This document shows positions 34,243-44,239 of a DNA stretch of 63,489 bases, one piece after another (position 1 is the stretch's first letter; the number at the start of each line of letters is the position of its first letter). This DNA comes from Arcobacteraceae bacterium (lineage in GTDB: Bacteria > Campylobacterota > Campylobacteria > Campylobacterales > Arcobacteraceae), in NCBI GenBank assembly GCA_029934475.1, contig JAOZMC010000003.1, forward strand, positions 1-63,489. The letters run 5' to 3'. The notes beneath the pieces are model-generated. The model was not told the origin of the DNA. It ran no database searches and saw only the letters and a program-made list of their open reading frames with translations. Position numbers and translations under genes: made by a program.

Positions 34243-35913
34243 TCATATACCGTTTGCTCCCAACACTTCAATAAATTGCTTTGGATTTTTGTATCCTACT
34301 ATCTTGTTTGAAAGTAGTTTTCCATCTTTGAAAAACAGTATCACAGGTGGTCCAAAAAGTTTAAAATGCTTGAGTAGCTTTTTGTCATCCTCTGTGTTGT
34401 GGGTAGTATCTGCTTGAAGCAGGACAAATCCAGACACACTGTCGCGGACTATGGGGTCGCTAAAAGTGTATTGTTCTAACTCTTGACATCCTATGCACCA
34501 CGAAGCGGTGAAATCCACCATGACCACACTGTCTTTGTTTTGCTCGACTATGTTTAGTAGCTCCTCTATGGTCTTGACTTTTTGGAAGCCCAAATGAGAG
34601 CTGGAACTGTTTGCTTGTAGAGGGCTAAGTATATTGTCGGAGCCGTTGTAAGCTCCGGCGAAACCTATCGCTCCAAATACTAGCAATACTACAGCAACTA
34701 TTTTCAGTGCGATGTTTTTTTGTCTGACAAAATATATACCACTTATGATCCCAACCAAACCAAATAACACAAATGATATATAAGCAGGTAGTATCCTATC
34801 TAGTATCCACACAGCTAGAAGTAGCATAACTACACCAAATACTTGCGAAACTTTTGTCATCCAGCCACCTGGTTTTGGCATATATTTGCCAGCTCCTAGT
34901 CCAACAAGAAGCAGTGGCACACCCATACCAAAGCTCAGCACAAACAAAGCCAGACCACCTAGCACGGCATCGCCTGTCTGACCTATATATACCAAAGCCC
35001 CTGCTAGTGGCGGAGCGACGCAAGGTCCTACGATGAGAGCGGACAAAAAGCCCATCACAGCTACTGCTAATGAACCTTTTTTGCCTTGTGTGTTTTTTGA
35101 TATTTTGTCTATCTTTGTTTGCCAAGATGATGGCAAAGCTATCTCAAAATATCCAAACATAGAAAAAGCCAGGCTGACAAAAACTATAGCAAAAGATACC
35201 AGCACATAGGGATTTTGCATAGCGGTCTGTATGTTTGCTCCAAAAAGCCCTGCTACTACTCCTGCTATAGTATATGCTACACTCATAGATAGCACATATA
35301 CAAACGACAGATACAAGCCTCTAGTAGCACTCATATTTTCACTTTCGCTATGCGATACTATGATACTAGACAATATAGGTATCATAGGAAATATACAAGG
35401 AGTCAGTGCCAGAAGCAATCCAAATCCAAAAAAGGTCAAAAGCACCAGCCAAAAGTTACCGGTCTTTAGACTATCTGTGATACTATCTGTCTCGTCTAAA
35501 GTAGGTTTCGCCATAGATGGATTGAGAATATAGTCAGCACTCAGTGGTTGATAGCAAAGTCCAGCGGAGCTACAGCCTTGATAAGACAGCACCACTTTAT
35601 CTGCTTTGTCGTATAGTTTGCTAGCTATGTTTAGAGTTAAAATATCGAAAAATACCTCTTCGTCGTGGTAGTTTGTAGTCGGTGGTAGCTTGATATCTTT
35701 GGTTATGTTTATCATCTTGCCATCTTTTAATATCTCTAGCTTTATACTGTTTTGATATAGATAGATCTTGTCGCCTAGTGTTATATCTACAGCTAAACTA
35801 TCGCCGGACTTTTCAAACTTGACAGCAAATGCCTCCTGTGCACTCAGGATATCTTGATTTGAAGCAAACAAAGAAACAACACCAAACAACAGACTGATAA
35901 ACAATCTAAACAT
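34243..35913 (-). CDS. dsbD: Thiol:disulfide interchange protein DsbD
   Basis: Transfers reducing power from cytosolic thioredoxin to periplasmic partners such as cytochrome c maturation factors. Order: signal peptide (FRLFISLLFGVVSLFA), an N-terminal immunoglobulin-like domain with the Cys pair in CSSAGLC, eight or so helices with LTPCIFPM and GPCVAPPLAGAL, and a C-terminal thioredoxin fold with WCIGC. I chose ATG 35913 because it begins exactly at the signal peptide; an in-frame upstream ATG at 35964 lies inside psd. It overlaps psd by 8 bp. About 556 aa. Confidence 0.94.
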   Translation of the reverse strand: MFRLFISLLFGVVSLFASNQDILSAQEAFAVKFEKSGDSLAVDITLGDKIYLYQNSIKLEILKDGKMINITKDIKLPPTTNYHDEEVFFDILTLNIASKLYDKADKVVLSYQGCSSAGLCYQPLSADYILNPSMAKPTLDETDSITDSLKTGNFWLVLLTFFGFGLLLALTPCIFPMIPILSSIIVSHSESENMSATRGLYLSFVYVLSMSVAYTIAGVVAGLFGANIQTAMQNPYVLVSFAIVFVSLAFSMFGYFEIALPSSWQTKIDKISKNTQGKKGSLAVAVMGFLSALIVGPCVAPPLAGALVYIGQTGDAVLGGLALFVLSFGMGVPLLLVGLGAGKYMPKPGGWMTKVSQVFGVVMLLLAVWILDRILPAYISFVLFGLVGIISGIYFVRQKNIALKIVAVVLLVFGAIGFAGAYNGSDNILSPLQANSSSSHLGFQKVKTIEELLNIVEQNKDSVVMVDFTASWCIGCQELEQYTFSDPIVRDSVSGFVLLQADTTHNTEDDKKLLKHFKLFGPPVILFFKDGKLLSNKIVGYKNPKQFIEVLGANGI

Positions 35914-36721
35914 CTGGAGTCTTTGCGATGACTTCAGTGTATTTGACATCTTGAGCACTGACATTTTCTAGCGATACCATATCTTTTTGCCAAAATATAA
36001 GCACGGTTGAACCCATCTTGAAGTATCCCATACACTCGCCCTTTTTTATCTGTATCTTTTCATAATTGTATATAGTAGTGCCGTTTGCTTTGCCGTTTGT
36101 CTGGATAGCTGGCTCTACTTCAAACACCATCTTACCTACATTTAATGCCCCTACAAATACCATATAAAACTTTTTTTTCTCGGCAGTTTCACATACGGCT
36201 ATAACTCGTTCGTTTTGGACAAATAGGTTTCGCTTTTTGTTGAGATATTTGAAGTTAACCGGATATAGCTTGCCAGCGACATGGATTAGCTGTAGCAGCT
36301 TGAAGTCATATGGACTGTGGTATCGGTGATAATCTTTGGGAGACAAATAAAGGTTCATAAAAACACCACCATCTAGTCTAGTATCCGTGATATATTTGGT
36401 CAAAAGTTCATCAAGCTTGTAGTCCATACCTTTGATCTGATGCACTTCGCCATCTCGTATAAATCCTTGAGCTGATACAAAACTATCTACAGGAGAGATA
36501 TATGTCTGTGATGATGGGTCAAATTTTCTAGGAAACTTGAGTTCTCTTGTGAAAAGTTGGTTGAGTGTGGCATAACTGTGTGCTGGTTCAAACTCTGTCA
36601 TATTAAGTTTTAGTAACTTGACATAGCTACTGTTGATAAAGTTTTGAATAGGCTTGGTAAATCTTTTGTTGGCAAATTTGTCAAATATATTTGATATATA
36701 GTTTGTGATATGTTTATTCAT
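35906..36721 (-). CDS. psd: Phosphatidylserine decarboxylase proenzyme
   Basis: Makes phosphatidylethanolamine from phosphatidylserine at the inner membrane; 271 aa. FTRELKFPRKFD, SPKDYHRYHSP and the self-cleavage site MGSTV, whose Ser becomes the pyruvoyl group, are present. It acts with PssA encoded at 49459-50040. It overlaps dsbD by 8 bp at its 3' end and is divergent from hemN. Confidence 0.95.
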   Translation of the reverse strand: MNKHITNYISNIFDKFANKRFTKPIQNFINSSYVKLLKLNMTEFEPAHSYATLNQLFTRELKFPRKFDPSSQTYISPVDSFVSAQGFIRDGEVHQIKGMDYKLDELLTKYITDTRLDGGVFMNLYLSPKDYHRYHSPYDFKLLQLIHVAGKLYPVNFKYLNKKRNLFVQNERVIAVCETAEKKKFYMVFVGALNVGKMVFEVEPAIQTNGKANGTTIYNYEKIQIKKGECMGYFKMGSTVLIFWQKDMVSLENVSAQDVKYTEVIAKTPDV

Positions 36722-36773
36722 GTTTTTCCTTTGTGATATTTTATCTAAAAAAAATAAAACTTAAGCAACTTTG

Positions 36774-36781
36774 GATACAAT
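36774..36781 (+). promoter_or_regulatory. -10 element GATACAAT of hemN
   Basis: GATACAAT ends 20 nt before the hemN ATG; same octamer as at deaD, tkt and ilvD. Confidence 0.55.
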
Positions 36782-36801
36782 AGACAAAAATAGGATATAA
36801 T

Positions 36802-38169
36802 ATGATAGACTTCAAAAAGTTTGAAAAATACAGTCGCCCCGGTCCTCGATACACTAGCTATCCTACAGCACTAGAGTTCCACGAAAATTTCAGCACCGAT
36901 GACTTGGTAGCAAAGCTAAAAAACACAGACAGCACAACTCCTATATCACTATATGTTCACTTGCCGTTTTGTAGAAGTGCTTGCTATTTTTGTGGGTGCA
37001 ATGTCTTGTTTACTAGCAAACAAGAGAAGAAAACAAGATATCTGGGTTATCTCAAAAAAGAGCTTAAGCTGATAGCAAATCACATAGATACCAGCAGGAG
37101 AGTCACACAGCTACACTTTGGCGGTGGGACTCCTACATTTTTTTCGCCTAGTGAGTTGGGCGAAGTGTATGATGCTATATATGAAATATTTGTAAACTTC
37201 GATGCTACTGCTGAGATAAGTTGCGAAGTAGATCCGCGGTTTTTTTCTGTAGAGCATATGGAGGTGATGAAAAAAGCAAACCTAAACAGGCTTAGCTTCG
37301 GTGTGCAAGACCTAGATGAAAAAGTCCAGAAAACTGTCCATAGGATACAGCCCTTTGAGACTACACAAAATGTAGTGAATATCGCCAGAGATGCAGGTAT
37401 AAACTCTATAAATATTGACCTTATATATGGATTGCCACACCAGACTGCTAGTAGTTTCGCTACAACTTTGCAGCAGATTATCAAGCTAAATCCAGATAGG
37501 CTAGCAGTGTTTAACTATGCTCATGTGCCGTGGCTTATGAAAACACAACGAAAGTTTGATGAGACTACATTTGCACCGCCATCTACAAAACTTGTGATAC
37601 TACAAGATACTATAAAGTTTTTTGAAACTGCTGGCTACCGAATGGTGGGTATGGATCACTTCGCCAAGCCAGACGATGAACTTTTTAAGGCTATAGACAA
37701 AGGCGAACTACACAGAAACTTCCAAGGCTACACGACCAAAGGCGGAGCACAGCTAGTAGGTGTGGGGGTCACATCTATAGGCGATGGAGATGACTATTTT
37801 GTGCAAAACCACAAAAACCTAGCCGACTACGAAAAAGCGATAGATAGCGGAGTGTTGCCAGTGTTTAAAGGCTACCAGCTAAACGAAGATGACAAGATAC
37901 GAAAATATGTCATCATGGAGCTTATGTCAAACTTTTCACTAGACAAAAAAGCAGTCGAACAAAAGTTTGATATAAAATTTGACACATATTTTAGTCAAGC
38001 CGTGAAGCATTTGCAGGAGTTTGTAGAAGCCGGACTAGTCAGCGTAGATGACTCACAAATCAAAACCACAGCGACAGGATCTATGCTGATACGAAATATC
38101 GCTATGTGTTTTGATATATATTTTTGGGACAAAGCACCAGATAAACAAAGATTTAGCAAGACAATATGA
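36802..38169 (+). CDS. hemN: Oxygen-independent coproporphyrinogen III oxidase
   Basis: Radical-SAM enzyme of haem synthesis, 455 aa, true HemN length. The cluster motif is CRSACYFCGCN (Cx3Cx2CxC), preceded by the HemN start SRPGPRYTSYPTA; GGGTPTF and the C-terminal HemN domain follow. Works anaerobically, consistent with haem-rich respiration (petABC, hemJ here). Its TGA overlaps a short downstream ORF. Confidence 0.96.
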   Translation: MIDFKKFEKYSRPGPRYTSYPTALEFHENFSTDDLVAKLKNTDSTTPISLYVHLPFCRSACYFCGCNVLFTSKQEKKTRYLGYLKKELKLIANHIDTSRRVTQLHFGGGTPTFFSPSELGEVYDAIYEIFVNFDATAEISCEVDPRFFSVEHMEVMKKANLNRLSFGVQDLDEKVQKTVHRIQPFETTQNVVNIARDAGINSINIDLIYGLPHQTASSFATTLQQIIKLNPDRLAVFNYAHVPWLMKTQRKFDETTFAPPSTKLVILQDTIKFFETAGYRMVGMDHFAKPDDELFKAIDKGELHRNFQGYTTKGGAQLVGVGVTSIGDGDDYFVQNHKNLADYEKAIDSGVLPVFKGYQLNEDDKIRKYVIMELMSNFSLDKKAVEQKFDIKFDTYFSQAVKHLQEFVEAGLVSVDDSQIKTTATGSMLIRNIAMCFDIYFWDKAPDKQRFSKTI

Positions 38170-38267
38170 CACAGACAACACAAAATATGACAGCAAACCA
38201 AAACGATAGATATATTTACAATATCGCACAAGCTATGCAGATAGCTTGGAAAGTTGACGATACATGA
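38166..38267 (+). CDS. Possible 33-aa ORF between hemN and fic
   Basis: ATG overlaps the hemN stop (ATGA) and its own TGA overlaps the fic ATG (ATGA), the spacing typical of coupled genes. The product (MTQTTQNMTANQND...WKVDDT) has no recognisable motif. It could be a coupling peptide or chance. Confidence 0.3.
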   Translation: MTQTTQNMTANQNDRYIYNIAQAMQIAWKVDDT

Positions 38268-39264
38268 GTAGCGATACCAAAGATTATAAGCCACCATACA
38301 CTATCACAAACAAGATTTTGACCTTGTCTACCGATATTGTAGAGTTGCTTACAGAGCTAAATAGATCGGACACAAACTAAACACTCCAAAACTTCGCAAA
38401 AAAAGCAGGATCAAATCTATCACAGGAACTTTGCAAATAGAGGGCAACAGCTTCAGCGAAGAAAAGATTTCAAATATCATAAAAGGCAAGACAGTCTTTG
38501 GTACGATGAGAGAGATACAAGAGGTCAAAGGTGCCATAGAGGCTTATGATAATATAGAAAACTACGACTACAAAAGTGAAAAAGAGTTGCTACAGGCTCA
38601 CAAGTTCTTAATGAAAAATCTTTTAGACAATGCAGGAGCTTATAGACGAGGCAATGTAGCAGTAGGTGGTGTCGATGGAGTCACACATGTAGCACCGCTG
38701 CCAGATATAGTGCCTAGTCTTATGGGAAATTTGTTTGTGTGGATACAAAATACAGACGACAATCTGTTGATAGCTAGCTGTGTGTTTCACTATGAATTTG
38801 AATTTATACATCCGTTTAGCGATGGCAACGGCAGGGTCGGTAGGCTTTGGCAATCTGTGATATTGAATAGATACAAAAATATATTTAGTGCTATACCTAT
38901 AGAAAGTGTAGTTGCAGAATATCAAGAACAGTATCATAAAGCACTAGAAGATGCAGGAAGTGCAGGAGAAAGCACACCTTTCATAGAGTTTATGCTTGAG
39001 GTGATATACAAAACACTAAAGAAACTAAAAAAAGAGGATGTCCCTAAAAATGTCCCTAAAAATGTCCCTATAAAACGACTAGATGATATATTGAAACTTA
39101 TCAAAAAAGAGAACAACACAACAGTATCACAAATAGCAAATATGTTGGGTATGGCGGACAAAACGATACAAAGAGATATAACAAATTTAAAAAAAGATGG
39201 CAAGATAAAAAGAGTAGGAAGTGCCAGAAAAGGACACTGGGAGATAGTTGACAAGCCAAGATAA
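38264..39264 (+). pseudogene. Fic-family AMP transferase with N-terminal frameshift
   Basis: Fic/DOC proteins transfer AMP or other groups from nucleotides to target proteins. The active-site motif HPFSDGNGRVGR is intact, and a C-terminal winged-helix (VSQIANMLGMADKTIQRDI) follows a VPKNVPKNVP linker. The N-terminus is split: frame from ATG 38264 (YKPPYTITNKILTLSTDIVELL) stops at 38378-38380, while the frame starting after 38364 continues with LNTPKLRKKSRIKSITGTLQ. A one-base deletion (or -1 frameshift) near 38371 explains it. The inhibitory-type motif TLQIEGN is in the second part. A translated remnant from about 38431 may still be made. Confidence 0.75.
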
Positions 39265-39269
39265 TCCCT

Positions 39270-39911
39270 CTATCTAAAAGCACCTTTGTATATAGGCTTG
39301 TCTCTCAGCTTGAGATATATCATAGCACTCATGATAGCATCGTTTAGAGCATCGTGTTTGCCTAGTGTCGGTATATCCAACTCATCCATAATCGTGTCAA
39401 ACTTTAGATCTACAAACTCATGGGCTGATTTTTTTCTATATCTTTCATAATACATAGAGGACAGCTCTACAGTGTCGTTTGGTAGTTTTATGTTGATAAA
39501 TTCTTGTAAATAGTTGCCAAGTATCGCCATATCAAATGATATATAATAGCCGACTATTGGGCGGTTTTGGATAAAATATAGCAGTTGGGTCAAAGCATCG
39601 TCTATAGTGCCACCATTTTCAATGTCAGATGGCAGTATATGGTGTATTTTTATACTCTCTTCGCTTATATTTCGCAAGGGTTTGATAAATATCTCAAATG
39701 ATTTGCTAGTGAGTATCCTGTCGCCTTTTATCTTGACCGCACCTATAGATAGTATCTCGTCTTTGTTTGGGTTTAGTCCTGTCGTCTCTGTGTCTAAAGC
39801 TATATATTCATCTGCTGGGATATTTTTTTCAAACACAAACTCAAACTTCTTGTCGCTTAGTCGCTCTTTGTTGCGATTTCTAGCAAGTTGGTCAAAAAAC
39901 TTAAAGATCAA
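39270..39911 (-). CDS. DnaQ-like 3'-5' exonuclease
   Basis: Exonuclease of the DNA polymerase III epsilon family, 213 aa. ExoI is ALDTETTGL, ExoII VGYYISFDMAIL and ExoIII KHDALNDAIMSA, so the DEDDh set is complete. It overlaps the CBS/DUF294 gene by 4 bp. From memory, this pair next to a sodium:solute symporter and DUF4212 gene is a recurrent cluster in Proteobacteria, where the two are thought to modulate the symporter; replicative proofreading is an alternative. Confidence 0.88.
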   Translation of the reverse strand: MIFKFFDQLARNRNKERLSDKKFEFVFEKNIPADEYIALDTETTGLNPNKDEILSIGAVKIKGDRILTSKSFEIFIKPLRNISEESIKIHHILPSDIENGGTIDDALTQLLYFIQNRPIVGYYISFDMAILGNYLQEFINIKLPNDTVELSSMYYERYRKKSAHEFVDLKFDTIMDELDIPTLGKHDALNDAIMSAMIYLKLRDKPIYKGAFR

Positions 39912-41725
39912 GATATATTGTCTAGTCTAAAATGATTTGTGATAAATCGTTTGAAGTTGTTTACTATCTTGAAACTATCTTTAAGCATGTCTCGCTGTAT
40001 TTTCGTGAGAGTTGATATGTTTATAGAGTTTGTGATAGGCCGGTCATGGTTTAGCTTATCCATCTGTGCTTGGAGTTTGAGTCGTATCAACAGCTCAAAT
40101 GCTTCTATAAGCTCACTGGCAAAACTTCTATCTATGATATTTTGTTTGTGGAGTTCTTTTATCCTAGCTATAGTGGAGAGCTTGCGGACTTTGTGCATGA
40201 GACACAAGCTTCTCGTTCCTTGGACTATGGCAAATATGGCACCCTTTTTTAAGTCTATGTTGTCATCTTTGGCTATGAAGTTTGAAAACATACCTATAGG
40301 AGTGTCAAATGCCAATGTAGCTTTGGCGAAATATGCCATATAGACATCTTTGTCTTTGAGTTGTTTAAATATATAAGACCTCAAACTTTTCAGTAACTTG
40401 TCGTCTCCGGCTACTACTTTGCTGTCGAAAAATATAGCCATATTCATAAAGTTGTCCATGTTGCCACCTGCTAGCCAGCTATCTATCTGTGTCTTGAAGT
40501 TTTTTTGATATTTTCGCCAGTATGGGTTGCTTACCATGATATCGCCACTACACCGCGGGAAGCCAAACTCTATGAGATGCGACACAAACTCATGCATATA
40601 TGGCTCATATAACTTTTCATCTGCAAAGTCATCTATGATCAGGGCATTGTCTTGGTCTGTTTTGAGTATCTGTTCGTTTCTGCCCTCGCTACCCATGACT
40701 ACCAAAGCACAGGTTTTTTGCAACTCTTTTGGCACGACTAGAGAAAACAGCTTTTGATATACTTTGCTGTTTAACTCGCCTACCATCTTGGCTATGTATG
40801 TAGTGCTGACACTTTTGACAAATAGTGAGCGAACAGTCTTGGCGATATCTTGACTAGCTATCTTTAGCTCTTCTATCGTCCTGGCTTTTGAGATTTGATT
40901 TGCTATGAGGTGGATATGGTTTGCAAAGTAGCTAAGTATATCTATCTGGTCTACTGTGCCTATGAGTTTGTCATCGTCTTGTATCACCCCTACTCTTTTG
41001 ATGGAGTGTTTGGTGATAGTCAAAAGTGCCTGAAACAAAAAGTCATCGTGTCTCACACAGATGAGCGGAAAGTTTGCTATCTCGTAGGACTTTACCGACA
41101 GGTCTCTACCTTTTAGCAAAATTCTCTTTTTTAGCACGGAGTCTGTGATGATACCATACTTACCTTCATGCGATACTACTATAGTCGATGTTTTATATTT
41201 TATGGATTTGTTTATAGCATCTAGGACTGTGCTGTCACCGTCTACTATGCATGCCTTGTGTAGATATAGCTCACTAATACGAGAAACCATAAAGCCAGAC
41301 ATATCGTTTTCATATTGTTTTGTCTTGAGTGATTGTAGTCTGTCGGATAAGTTTTGTAGATAATACTCTTTGAACTTGTCGTTTGACTCTATGAGCTTCA
41401 AAAATGTTTTTTTGTTTAACTCATAACATATGAGATCTTGTGATACTACGAAAGTGCTGTTTGTCTCACCAGATATGAGAGAATCCGCATCAAAACTATC
41501 ATCTATATGATAGACAGCTGTGAGAATATCGTCATTGAGTTCGTTTACTTCGCCTTTGATGACTATAAAAAACCTATCGCTAACCTGTGTCGGCGATATG
41601 ATACTCTTCTCTTTGGCATAATACCCAATATCTAGATTTTGCAATGCTAGATTTAGCTCAAATTCAGTAAGTTTATCAAATGGATGATAAGAGATTAGAA
41701 ACTCTTTTTGGCTGTGACTACTCAC
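39908..41725 (-). CDS. cNMP-binding/CBS-domain protein with DUF294 nucleotidyltransferase
   Basis: Predicted signal-transduction protein, 605 aa. Order: cyclic-nucleotide-binding fold (about 10-130), two CBS domains (about 145-270), the DUF294 nucleotidyltransferase with GSEGRNEQ and TDQDNALI (about 345-365), and the DUF294 C-terminal domain. No experimentally clear function is known to me. Its position upstream of the exonuclease (4-bp overlap) and downstream of the symporter suggests regulation of acetate/organic-acid uptake. Confidence 0.88.
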   Translation of the reverse strand: MSSHSQKEFLISYHPFDKLTEFELNLALQNLDIGYYAKEKSIISPTQVSDRFFIVIKGEVNELNDDILTAVYHIDDSFDADSLISGETNSTFVVSQDLICYELNKKTFLKLIESNDKFKEYYLQNLSDRLQSLKTKQYENDMSGFMVSRISELYLHKACIVDGDSTVLDAINKSIKYKTSTIVVSHEGKYGIITDSVLKKRILLKGRDLSVKSYEIANFPLICVRHDDFLFQALLTITKHSIKRVGVIQDDDKLIGTVDQIDILSYFANHIHLIANQISKARTIEELKIASQDIAKTVRSLFVKSVSTTYIAKMVGELNSKVYQKLFSLVVPKELQKTCALVVMGSEGRNEQILKTDQDNALIIDDFADEKLYEPYMHEFVSHLIEFGFPRCSGDIMVSNPYWRKYQKNFKTQIDSWLAGGNMDNFMNMAIFFDSKVVAGDDKLLKSLRSYIFKQLKDKDVYMAYFAKATLAFDTPIGMFSNFIAKDDNIDLKKGAIFAIVQGTRSLCLMHKVRKLSTIARIKELHKQNIIDRSFASELIEAFELLIRLKLQAQMDKLNHDRPITNSINISTLTKIQRDMLKDSFKIVNNFKRFITNHFRLDNIS

Positions 41726-41805
41726 AAATACTACTCCTCAAGATAGATCTAAAAACTCTAAAGCAATAGAGATTTTAGAGATATCTTTTTTTATTTTCAA
41801 AAGCC

Positions 41806-41826
41806 AGACGAGGAAAATCCTCGTCT
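41806..41826 (-). terminator. Strong hairpin after the symporter gene
   Basis: Perfect 9-bp stem AGACGAGGA/TCCTCGTCT with a 3-nt loop, 10 bp after the symporter stop on the minus strand, followed by GGCTTTTGAAAATAAAAAAAG. Separates the symporter unit from the DUF294-exonuclease unit. Confidence 0.7.
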
Positions 41827-41835
41827 AGCATATCG

Positions 41836-43734
41836 TCAGTGGTCGACAGCTTTGCCAACTCCACTTGGTACACGGATATTTTCTACCATATCTTGTATCT
41901 CCTGTGGTGGTGGTGTCGTAGCTCTTGATACAACATAAGCTATGATAAAGTGCATTATCATACCGATAGTTCCTATACCTGTAGGTGCAATACCAAACAG
42001 ATAATCCTCTTTTGCTCCACCAAAGAATACAAAATACACTATATAGGCAAATGTAAATGTAAGTCCTACAGACATACCAGCTATAGCACCTTCTTTGTTC
42101 ATCCGCTTGTCAAATACTCCTAATATAATCACTGGGAAAAATGAAGCTGCAGCTAAACCAAAGGCAAATGCCACGACTTGAGCGACAAATCCGGGAGGAT
42201 TTATACCCAAGTATCCAGCTACCCCTATAGCTACTACTGCCGCACTACGAGCTAGCCATAGTTCGTTTTTTTCGCTTAAAGTAGATCGTCCTGTCGCTTT
42301 GTCTTTGTAGATAACTCTACCAAACAAGTCATGTGATATAGACGATGATATGACCAAAAGCAATCCAGCAGCAGTAGAAAGTGCGGCCGCTAGACCACCT
42401 GCTGCCATGAGTGCTATAACCCAGTTTGGCAAGTGTGCTATCTCTGGATTTGCTAGCACCATGATATCTCTATCTACATAGATTTCATTTGCTATGCCGT
42501 TGTTTTTAGTAAGCTGTGCTTGTGTCTCTGGACCTTTTGCATTTGTAGTAAGTCGTTGACCATGTTCGCCTCGCTTCATACCATCAAAAGCTGGCTTACC
42601 TTTTTTGCCCTCAAATGCAGTGCCGGCAGCATACTGTATCTTGCCGTCTCCATTTCTATCATTCCAAGCTAAAAGTCCGCCGTTTTCCCAAGTTTTAAAC
42701 CATGCACCGTCGTTTATAGTTTTGCCATCGGCTCGCAGTTGTTCACCGTTTACAAATTTACTGTATTCTACATTTTGCACATTGTTTATGAGATTTACTC
42801 TTGAAAATGCTGCCACAGCAGATATAGATGTATACATGATAGCTATAAAGACCAATGCCCAGCCTGCAGATATCCTAGCATCTTTGACTTTTGGCACTGT
42901 GAAAAATCTCACTATTACATGAGGTAGTCCAGCAGTTCCTGCCATGAGCACAACTGTGAGCATAAACATATTAAATATACTTCCCGGATCGGTATAGTTG
43001 TTGAAGCCTAAGTCATTGATCGCTTGATCTAGCGCATGCATGAGATATGTGCCTTCGGGTATGATCCTGACACCACTATCAAAAGCAAAAGTAGTCTGAG
43101 CGAAAAGTCCAGCCTGTGGAAAGAAGCTATCAGTTACTTGCAAAGACAAAAATATAGCAGGCACAGTAAAGGCAAATATCATCACACAATATTGTGCGAC
43201 TTGTGTATATGTGATACCTTTCATACCGCCTAGCACAGAGTATATAAAGACTATACCCATACCTAGCATAACTCCAGTGTTTACATCGACTTGCAAAAAT
43301 CGTGAAAATACTATGCCCACGCCTCTCATTTGACCTGCAACATATGTAAATGATATAAATATCACCGCCACAACTGCCACAGTCCTAGCAAGGTCTGAGT
43401 AGTATCTGTCGCCTACGAAATCCGGCACAGTAAACTTGCCAAATTTTCTTAAATATGGTGCCAAAAGTAAAGCCAGTAGAACATATCCACCAGTCCAACC
43501 CATGAGATATGCTCCGCCATCGCTACCTTTAAATGCTATAATACCAGCTAGAGATATAAATGAAGCTGCGCTCATCCAGTCTGCTGCTGTCGCCATACCA
43601 TTTGCTACAGGATGGACTCCGCCACCTGCTATATAAAACTCTTTTGTAGAACCAGCTTTGCTCCATATGGCTATGCCTATATATATCGCAAAAGATATCC
43701 CTACAAATAAATAGATCAGTGTTTGTAATTCCAT
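41836..43734 (-). CDS. Sodium:solute symporter (ActP/VC_2705-like)
   Basis: SSS-family transporter, 632 aa, about 13 helices; acetate or another monocarboxylate is the likely substrate by family. YIAGGGVHPVANGMATAADWMSAASFI near the N-terminus and the PHVIVRFFTVP loop are typical. A polar insertion of about 130 residues between helices carries DRNGDGKI, like an EF-hand loop, as I recall for the VC_2705 subfamily. AGGAGGATATT precedes the ATG. It follows the DUF4212 small subunit by 9 bp. Confidence 0.92.
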   Translation of the reverse strand: MELQTLIYLFVGISFAIYIGIAIWSKAGSTKEFYIAGGGVHPVANGMATAADWMSAASFISLAGIIAFKGSDGGAYLMGWTGGYVLLALLLAPYLRKFGKFTVPDFVGDRYYSDLARTVAVVAVIFISFTYVAGQMRGVGIVFSRFLQVDVNTGVMLGMGIVFIYSVLGGMKGITYTQVAQYCVMIFAFTVPAIFLSLQVTDSFFPQAGLFAQTTFAFDSGVRIIPEGTYLMHALDQAINDLGFNNYTDPGSIFNMFMLTVVLMAGTAGLPHVIVRFFTVPKVKDARISAGWALVFIAIMYTSISAVAAFSRVNLINNVQNVEYSKFVNGEQLRADGKTINDGAWFKTWENGGLLAWNDRNGDGKIQYAAGTAFEGKKGKPAFDGMKRGEHGQRLTTNAKGPETQAQLTKNNGIANEIYVDRDIMVLANPEIAHLPNWVIALMAAGGLAAALSTAAGLLLVISSSISHDLFGRVIYKDKATGRSTLSEKNELWLARSAAVVAIGVAGYLGINPPGFVAQVVAFAFGLAAASFFPVIILGVFDKRMNKEGAIAGMSVGLTFTFAYIVYFVFFGGAKEDYLFGIAPTGIGTIGMIMHFIIAYVVSRATTPPPQEIQDMVENIRVPSGVGKAVDH

Positions 43735-43743
43735 AATATCCTC

Positions 43744-43998
43744 CTACTCGTCTACGCCGTATTTTTCATCGATCTTTTGCATCTTAAATACATATACAAA
43801 TATAAGTATTACAAACGAATAGATCGAACCCTGTTGAGCAAACCAAAAACCTAGTTTAACTCCGCTAATCTCTATCAAATTTAGTTGATTGATAAACAAA
43901 ACTCCACAACCTAGTGAAACTATAAACCATACAACCAAAAGCTTCAGTATTGTTGAGATATTTTCTCTCCAATACTCCTGTGCTTTTACAGCATCCAT
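43744..43998 (-). CDS. DUF4212 putative symporter small subunit
   Basis: Small membrane protein with two hydrophobic helices; the LGFWFAQQGSIYSFVILIFVYVF stretch marks the DUF4212 (solute:sodium symporter small subunit) family. I chose ATG 43998 (84 aa) because AAGGAGTCAAG lies directly upstream; an in-frame ATG at 44022 is before the SD. It heads the unit with the large symporter. Confidence 0.88.
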   Translation of the reverse strand: MDAVKAQEYWRENISTILKLLVVWFIVSLGCGVLFINQLNLIEISGVKLGFWFAQQGSIYSFVILIFVYVFKMQKIDEKYGVDE

Positions 43999-44212
43999 CT
44001 TGACTCCTTTTTTATGAAACAATTATATATCAGGGCACTTCTAAAAAACCTCTATAAACTATAGATATTTTTAGAGATACCCTCTATAAAAACTCCACAA
44101 AGAATTATAACAAAAAATTATAAAAGAAACTAAAAAAAGCTGGAAAATTTGAAAATTTGTCAAAAAAAAGTCAAATTTTTGAAAAAACAATATAGACAAA
44201 AGCTACAAACAG

Positions 44213-44226
44213 CCCTAAATATAGGG
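44213..44226 (-). terminator. Terminator-like hairpin after mscS
   Basis: CCCTA/TAGGG 5-bp stem with 4-nt loop, 14 bp after the mscS stop on the minus strand; GTTTGTAGCTTTTGT follows. Weak T-run. The rest of the 43999-44239 spacer is A/T-rich and holds the DUF4212 promoter region. Confidence 0.45.
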
Positions 44227-44239
44227 TTATTTGCATGTT

